DNA of 47,547 nt from Bacteroidaceae bacterium (lineage in GTDB: Bacteria; Bacteroidota; Bacteroidia; Bacteroidales; Bacteroidaceae), in assembly GCA_024401185.1 (NCBI GenBank), contig JAKSLO010000007.1, forward strand, positions 1 to 47,547, in the 5' to 3' direction. The position numbers and the translations under genes were made by a program. The stretch's first letter is position 1. Each line of letters starts with the position of its first letter. Of this stretch, positions 17,880 through 26,374 are shown in pieces. The notes beneath the pieces were generated by a model. The model searched no databases and had not been told where the DNA came from. It saw only the letters and a list, made by a program, of their open reading frames with translations.

Positions 17880-17967
17880 ACTTTCACTCAGTTGGCTTAC
17901 GTCTGGCTTACGTGTTTTGACGTAAGCCAGACGTAAGCCAACTGAGTGAAACACGAGTGAAACTAAG
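17880..17967. repeat. 11-bp-phased inverted array 2 with perfect 32-bp arms
   Basis: Arms 17882-17913 and 17920-17951 are perfect reverse complements (32 bp) around a 6-nt loop GTTTTG. Within the arms the sequence repeats every 11 bp (GGCTTACG units at 17891 and 17902, AAGCCA units at 17924 and 17935, GTGAAAC units at 17946 and 17957). It directly abuts the truncated susC. The loop is too short to hold a promoter, so this is not an invertible switch of the usual kind. Confidence 0.85.
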
Positions 17968-18825
17968 AGGAAGCACGGTGTTGACATTGAGATTGGATGG
18001 CGCGACAACATTGGTGACCTCCGCTATAGTGTTAACGCTAACATGTCAACACTCCACAACGAGGTAACTGAGGTTTCAACACTTGCAGACCGCATCGACC
18101 CTGATGCAGCAGATATTATGCAGGGATTCAACAGTACTCTGGGTCCCACCTTTGAGAAGGGTCACAACGTATGGTACTTCCGTGGTTACAAGTACGCAGG
18201 TGTCAGCAATGGCCAGAACGTTGACAAGGACAACAATGTTATCGCTGAGGGTCACGCCATGTACTATGACAAGGATGGCAAGATTACCACAGCTCCCTCT
18301 GAGAACGACAAGCAAGACTTGGGTTCAGCTATTCCAACTTTCACCTATGGTATCACTTTGAACCTTGAGTATAAGGGCTTCGACTTCACCTTGTTCGGTA
18401 CCGGTTCTGCTGGCAACAAGATCTACAACATGATGTGTTCTGCTGACCGCACTATGATCAACGGTCTCAATACCTACTGGTTGGATTCTTGGAAGCAGCC
18501 TGGCGACAATGCTAAGTATCCCGACATGAAGACTGTAGCAGCCGACTGGACATTCTACAGCTCAAGTGCAGCAGTATTCAACGGTTCATTCTTCAAGATT
18601 AAGCAGATTCAGTTGGGTTATACCTTACCCCAAAACATCACCAAGAAGGCAAAAATCAACGCTCTGCGTTTCTTCGTTTCTTTGGATGACTTCATCACCT
18701 TCACCAAGTACGTAGGTGCTGATCCCGAGACTTCTTCATACAACAATGGTCCTTCACGTGGCATGGATAACGGTATGTATCCTACCTCTAAGAAGGTTAC
18801 CTTTGGTGCAAGTGTTACATTCTAA
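17950..18825 (+). pseudogene. 5'-truncated susC (C-terminal barrel fragment)
   Basis: The plus-strand frame is open from 17950 to the stop at 18825. From 17974 it reads HGVDIEIGWRDNIGDLRYSV, continuing to TLNLEYKGFDFTLFGTGSAG, FFKIKQIQLGYTLPQ and KVTFGASVTF. This is the last ~285 residues of a SusC barrel. The signal peptide, carboxypeptidase-like domain, plug and most of the barrel (some 700-800 residues) are missing. Homology starts immediately after array 2, so the breakpoint coincides with the repeat. An internal ATG at 18043 could start a 260-residue piece, which could not form a transporter. It differs strongly from the other susC genes here. Confidence 0.88.
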
Positions 18826-18851
18826 TTTTAATTCAATATAAAATACGGAAT

Positions 18852-20738
18852 ATGAAAAACAAGATATTTAAAATGGCTTTTCTGGCAACTGGAGCTTTGA
18901 CTTTTGCTTCTTGCGTGGACCAGCTTGACATACCTCAGAAGGGTGTAATTCCCATGGAGGAATACTATTTGACAGATGATGATTGTACCGCCGCTCTCAA
19001 CAATGCGTACGTTAATGTTATGGGCAACGTATTTGGCCGTCAGCCCGACTTGGGAGGTCCTGGTATTTACACACCTTTGAGAATTATTACAAACATGCCC
19101 GGTGACGATCTGTTCTATGCATCTGGCAACTATGGTGACCATGAATTCTCTGGCGATATCAACGAATTCCGTTATGACACCGATGCAGAGGCACTTAAAT
19201 TTGAGTATTCAGGTATCTACCAGGCCATCTACACTTGCAACTTGGTTATCGATAATTTTGGTAAGGGTACTTCTGCCATCCAGAAGCAGAGTGTAGCTGA
19301 GGCTCGCGTAATGCGTGCTTACTGTTACTTCTTGCTCGCTAACCTTTGGGGTAATTCTCCTTTAGTAGATCATTGCCTGACAGCAACAGACCTGCCAACT
19401 AACTGTGCTGATACTCCTGAGGAGGGTCGCAAGCTTTTACTGAATTGGGTAGTTTCTGAATGTGAGAAAGCCGAGGCAGATCTGACAGAGCGCAAGGGTA
19501 AAGATGACAAGGATGGATGCGTCCGTGTAACTAAGGGATTCGCAAACGCACTTACTGGTAAGGCATACCTCTTCTTGGAAGAATACGCTAAGGCAAAGAC
19601 TACTTTGGAGAAGGTTATCAAGTCGGATAAGTATGACTTGGTTTCTACCGATAAGTGGGCAGACAACTTCCATATAGAAGGTGACTGCAACGAGGAAAAA
19701 GTGTTTGAGTTCAACCTTGAGTACAATGCTGGTGTAGGCGGCTGGGGCGGTATGATTCAGCGCTCTTCTTGGATGGAGGCTAACGCATGGAACTGGCGCG
19801 CTGGTAACTTCAAAAGAAATCCCGCTTACAAGTACTGTGGTATCGACGGTTGGGGTGGCCTCGGTGTTAAGCAGAACTTCGGTGACGAATTCTTTGCTAA
19901 CGATGGTCATTCAAAGCGCTTCGATGAGTCTCTCATAAATGTCCACGATGCAATATTCGCTCATTCCATGGAGTATGGTACTATTACCGTAACTTACGAC
20001 AAGGACAAGAAGGAAGAACAGATGGCAGACTATTTGTCTATCGAATCTTACTGGAAGAATCCTAAAGAGGAGAAAGGTAAGATTACTATTGAGATCGACC
20101 TTGATGCTATTCCCGAAGCTGAGTTGAAGAGCAGTAAGGCAGTCGGCATCAGCGACCTCGCTCAAGGCCTGTATGGCAACTCATTCTGGTTGCAGAAGAA
20201 GGTTCTCATGCGTGCCAACGATACCGAGGGCAAGAAGTATGGCGACAACATCCGTTTGAACAACTATGTGGTAGAGCGTTACGCTGAGGTTCTCCTCGAC
20301 TATGCTGAGGCTTGCGTACAGACTGGCGATGTAGCAGAGGCTAAGAAGTACATCAACAAGATTCAGGAGCGTGCAGGCTCTAAGACCATCAGTGCTTCTG
20401 TTGACATGGAGGTTGTAAAGAAAGAGCGTCACTACGAGCTCTTCCTCGAGAATACCCGCTGGTTCGACATTATGCGTTGGAATGATGCAAAGGCTATTGC
20501 CGAGATTGAGAAGAACGGTACAAACGTTCCTCACGTATTCGACAAGATGTTCCGTGAACCTAAGGCTGGTGAGAAAGTCACATGGCATGAGGATGGCCGT
20601 CTGTACACCGTTGCAACTCAGGCTGCTAAGGATGCCGGCTTCGAAGTTGGTTTCAAGAAGGGTAAGCATGAGTTCTTCCCCATTCCTAACACTGTAATGC
20701 AGAAGAACGCCAACATGAAGCAGCACGATAACTGGTAA
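18852..20738 (+). CDS. SusD/RagB-family outer-membrane lipoprotein (orphaned)
   Basis: A 628-aa intact SusD-like lipoprotein (signal peptide ending in TFASC, Cys21). Family marks are DQLDIPQKGVIPMEEYYLTD, AEARVMRAYCYFLLANLWG, KERHYELFLENTRWFDIMRW and the C-terminal HEFFPIPNTVMQKN. It lies 26 nt after the truncated susC, so it was once the second gene of a susCD pair. It has no visible promoter of its own and its partner transporter is broken. It may be silent, or its product may pair with another SusC. A terminator follows. Confidence 0.93.
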   Translation: MKNKIFKMAFLATGALTFASCVDQLDIPQKGVIPMEEYYLTDDDCTAALNNAYVNVMGNVFGRQPDLGGPGIYTPLRIITNMPGDDLFYASGNYGDHEFSGDINEFRYDTDAEALKFEYSGIYQAIYTCNLVIDNFGKGTSAIQKQSVAEARVMRAYCYFLLANLWGNSPLVDHCLTATDLPTNCADTPEEGRKLLLNWVVSECEKAEADLTERKGKDDKDGCVRVTKGFANALTGKAYLFLEEYAKAKTTLEKVIKSDKYDLVSTDKWADNFHIEGDCNEEKVFEFNLEYNAGVGGWGGMIQRSSWMEANAWNWRAGNFKRNPAYKYCGIDGWGGLGVKQNFGDEFFANDGHSKRFDESLINVHDAIFAHSMEYGTITVTYDKDKKEEQMADYLSIESYWKNPKEEKGKITIEIDLDAIPEAELKSSKAVGISDLAQGLYGNSFWLQKKVLMRANDTEGKKYGDNIRLNNYVVERYAEVLLDYAEACVQTGDVAEAKKYINKIQERAGSKTISASVDMEVVKKERHYELFLENTRWFDIMRWNDAKAIAEIEKNGTNVPHVFDKMFREPKAGEKVTWHEDGRLYTVATQAAKDAGFEVGFKKGKHEFFPIPNTVMQKNANMKQHDNW

Positions 20739-20773
20739 TTGCAAAAGGTAAGTAAAACTTACTCACATAACAG

Positions 20774-20810
20774 CAGCCTCGCATTCAACTCTGGATGCGG
20801 GGCTGTTTTG
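20774..20810 (+). terminator. Intrinsic terminator after the plus-strand susD
   Basis: CAGCCTCGCAT (20774-20784) pairs with ATGCGGGGCTG (20795-20805), with one G-T pair and a 10-nt loop. TTTTG follows. It lies 35 nt beyond the susD stop. Confidence 0.8.
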
Positions 20811-20840
20811 TGTCCATAATGCACAGTGAGCATTTTTGTT

Positions 20841-22391
20841 TTAGACGATAGCTTCTATCAATGTTCGTCCGTTTAATTCTACTGGTGGCAACAAACCTGA
20901 CTTCTTTGCCTTATTGAAACAGAAGCTTACCATGTAACCAGTTTGCAAGTCGTAGCGTTCAAGATACTCGGCAAGCTGTTGCTCACCTCGTTCGTTGTAT
21001 GACTGTCCTCGCCATATCTTTAACTCCACGATGTACTGCTGACCGAGATAGTCTATGATGATGTCAGTACGGGTGAGGTCACGTGTCTGGGCTTCGCAGT
21101 AGTAATTGCCTATACCGTTGATAATAGGGCGAAGGTAGGTAAGGAAAATCTTTCTGCCATTATCTTCGACAAACTGATCATCGTGCCCAGGGCGATAGAT
21201 TTCGTTGAAGTGAACACAGAAACGCTCCATGAGAAGACGCATGTCGATAATGCCATCATGGACAAACTGGTTCTTTTCGTATTCGCCCAACTGATAGATG
21301 TGTGATGGTTTGTCAAGAGAGATGTAATAGTTGTAAAGCCATGTCTCGAATATGCGACAGGCTATCTTTGTGGCACCGCCTTCTTCCTTCACGAAGTTGA
21401 ACATAACGGCAATGTTGATGTCCCTGTCGTAATAGTTGAATGCCACCCGCTTGCCGCCAAAGATAATGGATTTCAACATGTCGGAAAGCCCCGGGAACTG
21501 GGTCAGTTTCTTCTGCATATCATCAAAGAGCGTGTTCCCCTCTTTGAGCAGAGCATTGACCGCCTTCAGCACACCTTCCTTGTCCCATGTGTACTGTTCG
21601 GCATCGATAATCTGGCAGATGCGACTTACGAGGAACGGATAGCCAGCGGTATAGTCGCGTATCATCTGACCTACAAATACTTCGTCAAAAGTCAGGTTGT
21701 GGTCTGCTTTATATTCGGCGAGCATTCCTGATATGCCATCGGCCGGAAGGCTCATATCGACATCGAAAGGAACCGCAATATTCCAGGGGCTATTGTATTG
21801 ATGGTCTTCTTCCGTGCGAATCCTCAGTTTCAAGTTCTTGATGTCATATACACCAGCGAGGATGACGGATTGGAAGGTTGGGTGAGACTCACGTTTCAGA
21901 TACATGTTTCTCAATCCGCCTAAAAATTTAATAAACCCTTGATTGTTACCAGCTTGGTCAACCTCGTCAATCAGCACAACTATAGGTTTTGATGATATGG
22001 TGCACATTTCCTCTACGACCTCAGAGAAATCCACGTCTTCTATAGCATTTAAACCAGGAGGACAAACAGTTTTCAAATAATCATATATTTGTCCATCTAC
22101 GATACGAGACTCACGCTTTATTCGCTTCAGAAAATTGGCGTTAGAGGTAGCTGCCGTTTCAAAGGAACTGTCATCTGCTCCTTCAAAACTGATATTGAAA
22201 ACGCAGTATTCATCCGAAAGACGGCAACTTATCGCCTCAAGTGTAGTAGTCTTGCCATACTGCCTACCACGGTTTATACAGAAATAGTCACCCTTGGCAA
22301 CCATCCTACGGATGATTTCCAAGCGGTCGGTGATGTCCACCATATAATGATCTTTCGGGAGACAAGTACCCGCTGTATTGAATATTTTCAT
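20841..22391 (-). CDS. AAA-like P-loop ATPase with C-terminal PD-(D/E)XK domain
   Basis: A 516-aa cytoplasmic protein. The Walker A motif is in NRGRQYGKTTT (40-50) and Walker B in PIVVLIDEVDQA (136-147), in an N-terminal STAND/AAA-like ATPase domain. The C-terminus has a PD-(D/E)XK nuclease-like core: TDIIIDYLGQQYIVELKIW (D then ExK). Such proteins are abundant in Bacteroidetes, often in many diverged copies, and their role is not established; defence, selfish or DNA-processing functions have been considered. It stands alone with its own promoter between two PULs. The pseudogene at 10644-10971 belongs to a related but distinct subfamily. Confidence 0.85.
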   Translation of the reverse strand: MKIFNTAGTCLPKDHYMVDITDRLEIIRRMVAKGDYFCINRGRQYGKTTTLEAISCRLSDEYCVFNISFEGADDSSFETAATSNANFLKRIKRESRIVDGQIYDYLKTVCPPGLNAIEDVDFSEVVEEMCTISSKPIVVLIDEVDQAGNNQGFIKFLGGLRNMYLKRESHPTFQSVILAGVYDIKNLKLRIRTEEDHQYNSPWNIAVPFDVDMSLPADGISGMLAEYKADHNLTFDEVFVGQMIRDYTAGYPFLVSRICQIIDAEQYTWDKEGVLKAVNALLKEGNTLFDDMQKKLTQFPGLSDMLKSIIFGGKRVAFNYYDRDINIAVMFNFVKEEGGATKIACRIFETWLYNYYISLDKPSHIYQLGEYEKNQFVHDGIIDMRLLMERFCVHFNEIYRPGHDDQFVEDNGRKIFLTYLRPIINGIGNYYCEAQTRDLTRTDIIIDYLGQQYIVELKIWRGQSYNERGEQQLAEYLERYDLQTGYMVSFCFNKAKKSGLLPPVELNGRTLIEAIV

Positions 22392-22404
22392 ACCTGCAGT
22401 GACG

Positions 22405-22460
22405 AAAGTGCATCGCTCGGCACTTGTGACGCTTGCCTAGCAAGTAATCGGTTTACCGCT
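22405..22460 (-). other. Three successive small hairpins in the AAA gene leader
   Basis: The ~92-nt leader between the predicted start (about 22483) and the ATG at 22391 contains three short inverted repeats: CGGT/ACCG (22449-22458), CTTGC/GCAAG (22432-22444) and AGTGC/GCACT (22407-22424). They could fold into a structured 5' UTR. None is followed by a U-run, so a terminator is unlikely. Confidence 0.4.
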
Positions 22461-22486
22461 TAGCTCGTCCAAGAACTTACGCTTTG

Positions 22487-22520
22487 CAAATTTATGAATT
22501 TTTTCTCAAAAACCAGCAAA
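22487..22520 (-). promoter_or_regulatory. Probable promoter of the AAA/PD-(D/E)XK gene
   Basis: The minus strand carries TAAATTTG (22494-22487), a good -7 element. TTTG candidates lie upstream at 22520-22517 (22-nt spacer) and 22510-22507 (12-nt spacer). The first is close to the usual 19-21 nt. From 22521 to 22641 I see no further feature. Confidence 0.45.
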
Positions 22521-22641
22521 AAGTCCCTTGAAATCAGCGTTTTTTTATAAAACTTTTCAACTTTCGCAAGCTTCGCATGTTTCAGTATGAGGGAGTTCTT
22601 ATGCAAGTGAAACTTGAATCACCTTATACTTCTTGAACAGA

Positions 22642-22680
22642 AATGCGACCCTACCCACAGGGGCAGAGTCGCATTTTATT
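22642..22680. terminator. Terminator-like hairpin at the 3' end of the mannan PUL
   Basis: AATGCGAC (22642-22649) pairs with GTCGCATT (22668-22675). A second inner pairing, CCCT or CCC with GGGG, is possible. The T-rich tail (TTTATTTG) is on the plus strand and a weaker TTTCTGTT is on the minus strand. It lies 40 nt beyond the stop of the last gene of the susC-susD-susC-susD-SGBP operon. Confidence 0.55.
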
Positions 22681-22714
22681 TGTCCGGGTTAAGCATGCGC
22701 TCAACTCTAACTTC

Positions 22715-24628
22715 TTACTTATAATAGTAAATCTTCATGGGTGTGTACTTTTCACCTGTCAAGAGGAAATGATGGGCATCAAGGTTGTCATAGAGATTTC
22801 CATCCTCCTTGATATTGATCTTGATAACCTTCATGCCTGTGGCAGGATCATCCTCAGCCATATCGATGCAGTTGTGCTCGTTGCCACCGTATGCACCATC
22901 CCACCAGCCTGTGGTAATGCGCACATTTGAGCTTGCATCACCATCAATGAGAACGTAGATAGTGCCATCCTTGATTACGGCCCAATCCTCCATAGAGACA
23001 GCCAAGATCTCTTCGCCAGAAGAAGTATTTACATTTGAGAAGCGATACACACCATCCCAAGCAACTGCGCCATGAGAGCCATCGTTCTCCCAGATTACAA
23101 TGGGGGCGGGACCATCCTCTGCACCACCGCCTACAAACACATCCTTCTCCTGATAGATCTCGAGGAGCCTGTAGCCTTCACCCGTAAAGAGCAGGTGCTG
23201 AGCATCAAGAAGAGCTAACATATCAGGATACATAGAAAGGTTGAGCTCGATGAAGAGAGTACCATCGACGTCCTCGATAAGTTCGGCGCAGTTATACTCC
23301 TTGCCTCCGTAATCGGATGCCCACCATCCTGTAGTGACACGTATATTGGGATTATCGGAAGTCTTCTCGATGGCAATGCGGAAGGGTTCGCTCTTCAGGA
23401 TTTCCCATACGTCATCGGGGAATGCATAGGTTTCCTCTCCCGTAGCACTTGAGACTCTTGAGAATCGGCCTTCGCCCGACCATGAAGGAGCGGGGATAGT
23501 GCTCTGCTCGCCATTCTTCCAGAATGAGGTTCTCACCTTCTCTAAGTGGCCTTCTTCACCTTCAATCCAAACCTTGTCGAGTACGTAGATACCCATGGGG
23601 GTATAACCTTCGCCCGTGAAGAGCAAATGCTGGGCATCGAGGTTGCCGTAGAGATTTCCGTCTTCCTTGATGTTGAGCTCGATGAACTTCATGCCAGTCT
23701 CCTCGTCAACTTCTGCGATGTCTATACAGTTGTGCTCACCTCCCATGTAAGCGCCATTCCACCAACCAGTGGTGATACGTACATTGGCATTGTCGCCACC
23801 ATCGAAGAGGAAGTAAACCACACCATCCTTGATGAGTGACCAGTCTTCCAATGAGAATGCAAAGATTTCCTCACCAGTCTTAGTATTGATATTAGCGAAG
23901 CGGTAGAGACCGTTCCAGCTTACAGCGCCTGTGGCAGCAGGGTCCTCGTTCTTCCAGAGGAAGCGCTTGGTAGTCTCCCAGTGTCCACCTGAGACAGCTG
24001 TTTCGAACTTGAATTCAGGACTCTCGACAATCTGGTCGCCGATGTAGATCTTGACCTTTGCATTACCCTTGATAACCTTGGCAGGCACCTGGATAACGAC
24101 ACGGCCGTTGGCTACGCGAACGAACTCAGAAGCGGGTATGAAGACGGGGTTGCCGTCCTCATCAACGAACTCTGCACCGGTAACGAACTGCATATCCTTA
24201 CCGTACACGGTGAGGGTCTCATTACCTTTGAGCAGGTCGCCCTCCTGGGCAGAATAGCCCAGAATGGCAGTCTGACCGATTGTGAGAGGAAGACGTGACA
24301 CAGCGGTCTCACCGGCTGCATTGCGAACCAAGAGGTTTCCTGCCTCCTTGAGCCCCATAGGAGCCTTGACGCGAATCATTTCATCAGTAACCACTTCAAA
24401 GTCGCTAACGGTGATTTCGCCAGGGAACACGATTTCAGTTACGCCGGCAAGCCCAGAACCGTTGATGGTCATCGGGGTGCCTGGTACGACTACTGTAGGT
24501 GAGAAAACCTTGATGTTCAGACCTAAGTTGCCAGAGTCGTTGTCATCATTGTCGGCACATGAGACGAACATAGCAGACAAAGCAATAAGCAACGTGGCAA
24601 TATTGAGATAGCTAAATAACTTTTTCAT
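22715..24628 (-). CDS. Surface glycan-binding lipoprotein with three GWW repeat domains
   Basis: A 637-aa lipoprotein (signal peptide ending in FVSC, Cys24). Residues ~38-115 form an IPT/TIG-like Ig domain (VFSPTVVVPGTPMTINGSGL). A second Ig-like domain follows to ~212. Then come three homologous domains of ~135 residues (about 214-350, 355-490, 501-637). Each has a W-K/E-N start, a YRF or GRF segment, a TGEE/SGEE motif, VRxTTGWW with nearby NC, and LDA(Q/H)H(L/F)L(L/F)TGE. The first and third copies are the closest. The protein ends the susCD-susCD operon and most likely binds (gluco)mannan at the cell surface. The three domains may give avidity. Confidence 0.85.
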   Translation of the reverse strand: MKKLFSYLNIATLLIALSAMFVSCADNDDNDSGNLGLNIKVFSPTVVVPGTPMTINGSGLAGVTEIVFPGEITVSDFEVVTDEMIRVKAPMGLKEAGNLLVRNAAGETAVSRLPLTIGQTAILGYSAQEGDLLKGNETLTVYGKDMQFVTGAEFVDEDGNPVFIPASEFVRVANGRVVIQVPAKVIKGNAKVKIYIGDQIVESPEFKFETAVSGGHWETTKRFLWKNEDPAATGAVSWNGLYRFANINTKTGEEIFAFSLEDWSLIKDGVVYFLFDGGDNANVRITTGWWNGAYMGGEHNCIDIAEVDEETGMKFIELNIKEDGNLYGNLDAQHLLFTGEGYTPMGIYVLDKVWIEGEEGHLEKVRTSFWKNGEQSTIPAPSWSGEGRFSRVSSATGEETYAFPDDVWEILKSEPFRIAIEKTSDNPNIRVTTGWWASDYGGKEYNCAELIEDVDGTLFIELNLSMYPDMLALLDAQHLLFTGEGYRLLEIYQEKDVFVGGGAEDGPAPIVIWENDGSHGAVAWDGVYRFSNVNTSSGEEILAVSMEDWAVIKDGTIYVLIDGDASSNVRITTGWWDGAYGGNEHNCIDMAEDDPATGMKVIKINIKEDGNLYDNLDAHHFLLTGEKYTPMKIYYYK

Positions 24629-24633
24629 AGATT

Positions 24634-26361
24634 CTATTCATTATTAATTTCCCAACCTGAATTCTGTGTAAGCTTACCGTTGATCAGTCTCTCAGACTGT
24701 GGGATGGGGAACAGGTTGTACTTCTCGTTCCAATTACGTGCCTTGATAGTACGTACCAGTGTATTACCGCCATCACTAAGGGTAGCTACAGCAATATTCT
24801 TGAAATATTTGTCACCCTTCATCCAACGGCGTACATCCCAGAAACGGTGATTCTCAAAAGCAAGTTCAACAAGACGCTCACGCTCGTAACGCTCTACCCA
24901 TGCCTCACCGTCTTCGGTGAACTTAGGCATATTGATGTCGGCACGAGTACGGAGTACGTTGATAGCCTCATTGGCTGACATACCGTTCTCCTTATTCACA
25001 TCATCCTTACTGTAGAACTTCTCGTTAGCCTTATCGCCATTTGCATGGAATGCAGCCTCGGCAAAGTCGAGATAGAACTCAGCCAGACGCATCACAATCC
25101 ATGTGTGCTGCTTGGTTACCTGATTGTCGGTAGTGGTTACGCAGGAACCGTCAACCAGCTTGCGAAGGTAGTAACCTGTGGGAGTAGCCCCGTACTTTGG
25201 AGCGGCATTGAAACCACCGGCAAAGGTTTCGATAACCTTCTTCTGTGTGCCATTAGTAGGCCACTCGTCGCCATTCTTTACTACAGTAAGAGCGAAACGG
25301 GGGTCAAGACCTTCGTAAGGATCGGCAGTCAAGTCGATGGTAGCACCAGGATAGCGTTCGCCGAAAGTCTGACCATTGTCCTGGAACTCATACTGGTCAA
25401 CAAGACTCTGAGTGGGACAGTTACCAGAAGAGCCGTTTTCAACACCTACAGGATAGTTTGCCATCTCGAAGTCATTGCTTGAGGGACGGCCAAGACCGAA
25501 AATGAGCTCCTTGTTGAAGAAAGCATCGTTACCCCAAAGGTCAGCATAGCGGCTGAGCTTCAAGCCCCAAGCCTTGGCATGGTCGATTACATACTTTGAA
25601 GCCTCGGCTGCTGCAGCCCACTTAGCCTTGTCGTTAGTAGGATTGTGCAAGGGAGAGGCAGCATAGAGCAATGTGCGAGCCTTGAGGGCATAGGCAGCAC
25701 CGCGAGTAGCGCGTCCGATTTCAGCGTATGGCTCATCGGCATAAGACACAGGCAGGTAAGTGGCAATCTCATCGAGTTCGTCCACAATGAACTTGACAAC
25801 CTTATCTGCAGGAGTACGCTCTACGTTGTTGGCCTGACCATTGGTAAGAGTAGTGGTTACAAGAGGCACATCACCATAGGTCTTGAACAGTTCGAAGTAG
25901 AAATAAGCACGCAGGAAACGCAACTCATAGGGGAAATTGTCCAACTGCTGCTGCCATATCTCATAGTTATCATCATAACGCCACTCGGTGAGGTCGATCT
26001 TGTCAATCTTCTCCAGAATGGTATGAATCTCAGCAAGAGCGGTATAAGACTTGTTCCATGTGCTTGCCATGGGGTTTGCCGTACTCCAACCGCCATTGAA
26101 GTAGTTGTTTACCGCACCAATTTCGAGCGCATACTGAGCCTCATCGGTAGCACCTGCCAGGAAACTGGTGCTATTATTTGACAACTCATCGCTGTACATC
26201 TGTGCGTAAACATCCCAAATCATATTCTTCACACCATCGTTGAAGAACTCGTATGTCCATTCCTCGTCACGGAGTGACACTTCGTTGTACTCAAGGTCCA
26301 CACAAGAGTTGAGCGCGAAGACAGTAGGAAGGGCAAAAAGAAATATTCTTTTGATTTTCAT
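24634..26361 (-). CDS. SusD/RagB-family lipoprotein (second pair of the mannan PUL)
   Basis: A 575-aa lipoprotein (signal peptide ending in ALNSC, Cys20). SusD marks are ELRFLRAYFYFELFKTYGDV, the helical repeat region, RERLVELAFENHRFWDVRRW and NLFPIPQSERLINGKLTQNSGW. It partners the SusC encoded 13 nt upstream (26375-29188). Only 5 nt separate it from the downstream binding-protein gene, so tight co-expression is expected. Confidence 0.95.
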   Translation of the reverse strand: MKIKRIFLFALPTVFALNSCVDLEYNEVSLRDEEWTYEFFNDGVKNMIWDVYAQMYSDELSNNSTSFLAGATDEAQYALEIGAVNNYFNGGWSTANPMASTWNKSYTALAEIHTILEKIDKIDLTEWRYDDNYEIWQQQLDNFPYELRFLRAYFYFELFKTYGDVPLVTTTLTNGQANNVERTPADKVVKFIVDELDEIATYLPVSYADEPYAEIGRATRGAAYALKARTLLYAASPLHNPTNDKAKWAAAAEASKYVIDHAKAWGLKLSRYADLWGNDAFFNKELIFGLGRPSSNDFEMANYPVGVENGSSGNCPTQSLVDQYEFQDNGQTFGERYPGATIDLTADPYEGLDPRFALTVVKNGDEWPTNGTQKKVIETFAGGFNAAPKYGATPTGYYLRKLVDGSCVTTTDNQVTKQHTWIVMRLAEFYLDFAEAAFHANGDKANEKFYSKDDVNKENGMSANEAINVLRTRADINMPKFTEDGEAWVERYERERLVELAFENHRFWDVRRWMKGDKYFKNIAVATLSDGGNTLVRTIKARNWNEKYNLFPIPQSERLINGKLTQNSGWEINNE

Positions 26362-26374
26362 AATAATTCGCTTT

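Noticed and set aside
17882..17951. An invertible promoter flanked by inverted repeats.
   Set aside because: Only 6 nt lie between the arms, so there is nothing to invert. No recombinase gene is present in the window.
13851..18825. A SusC shufflon in which the truncated susC exchanges with the neighbouring complete susC.
   Set aside because: The two proteins are strongly diverged over the shared region, and no shared recombination site within the coding sequences is visible.
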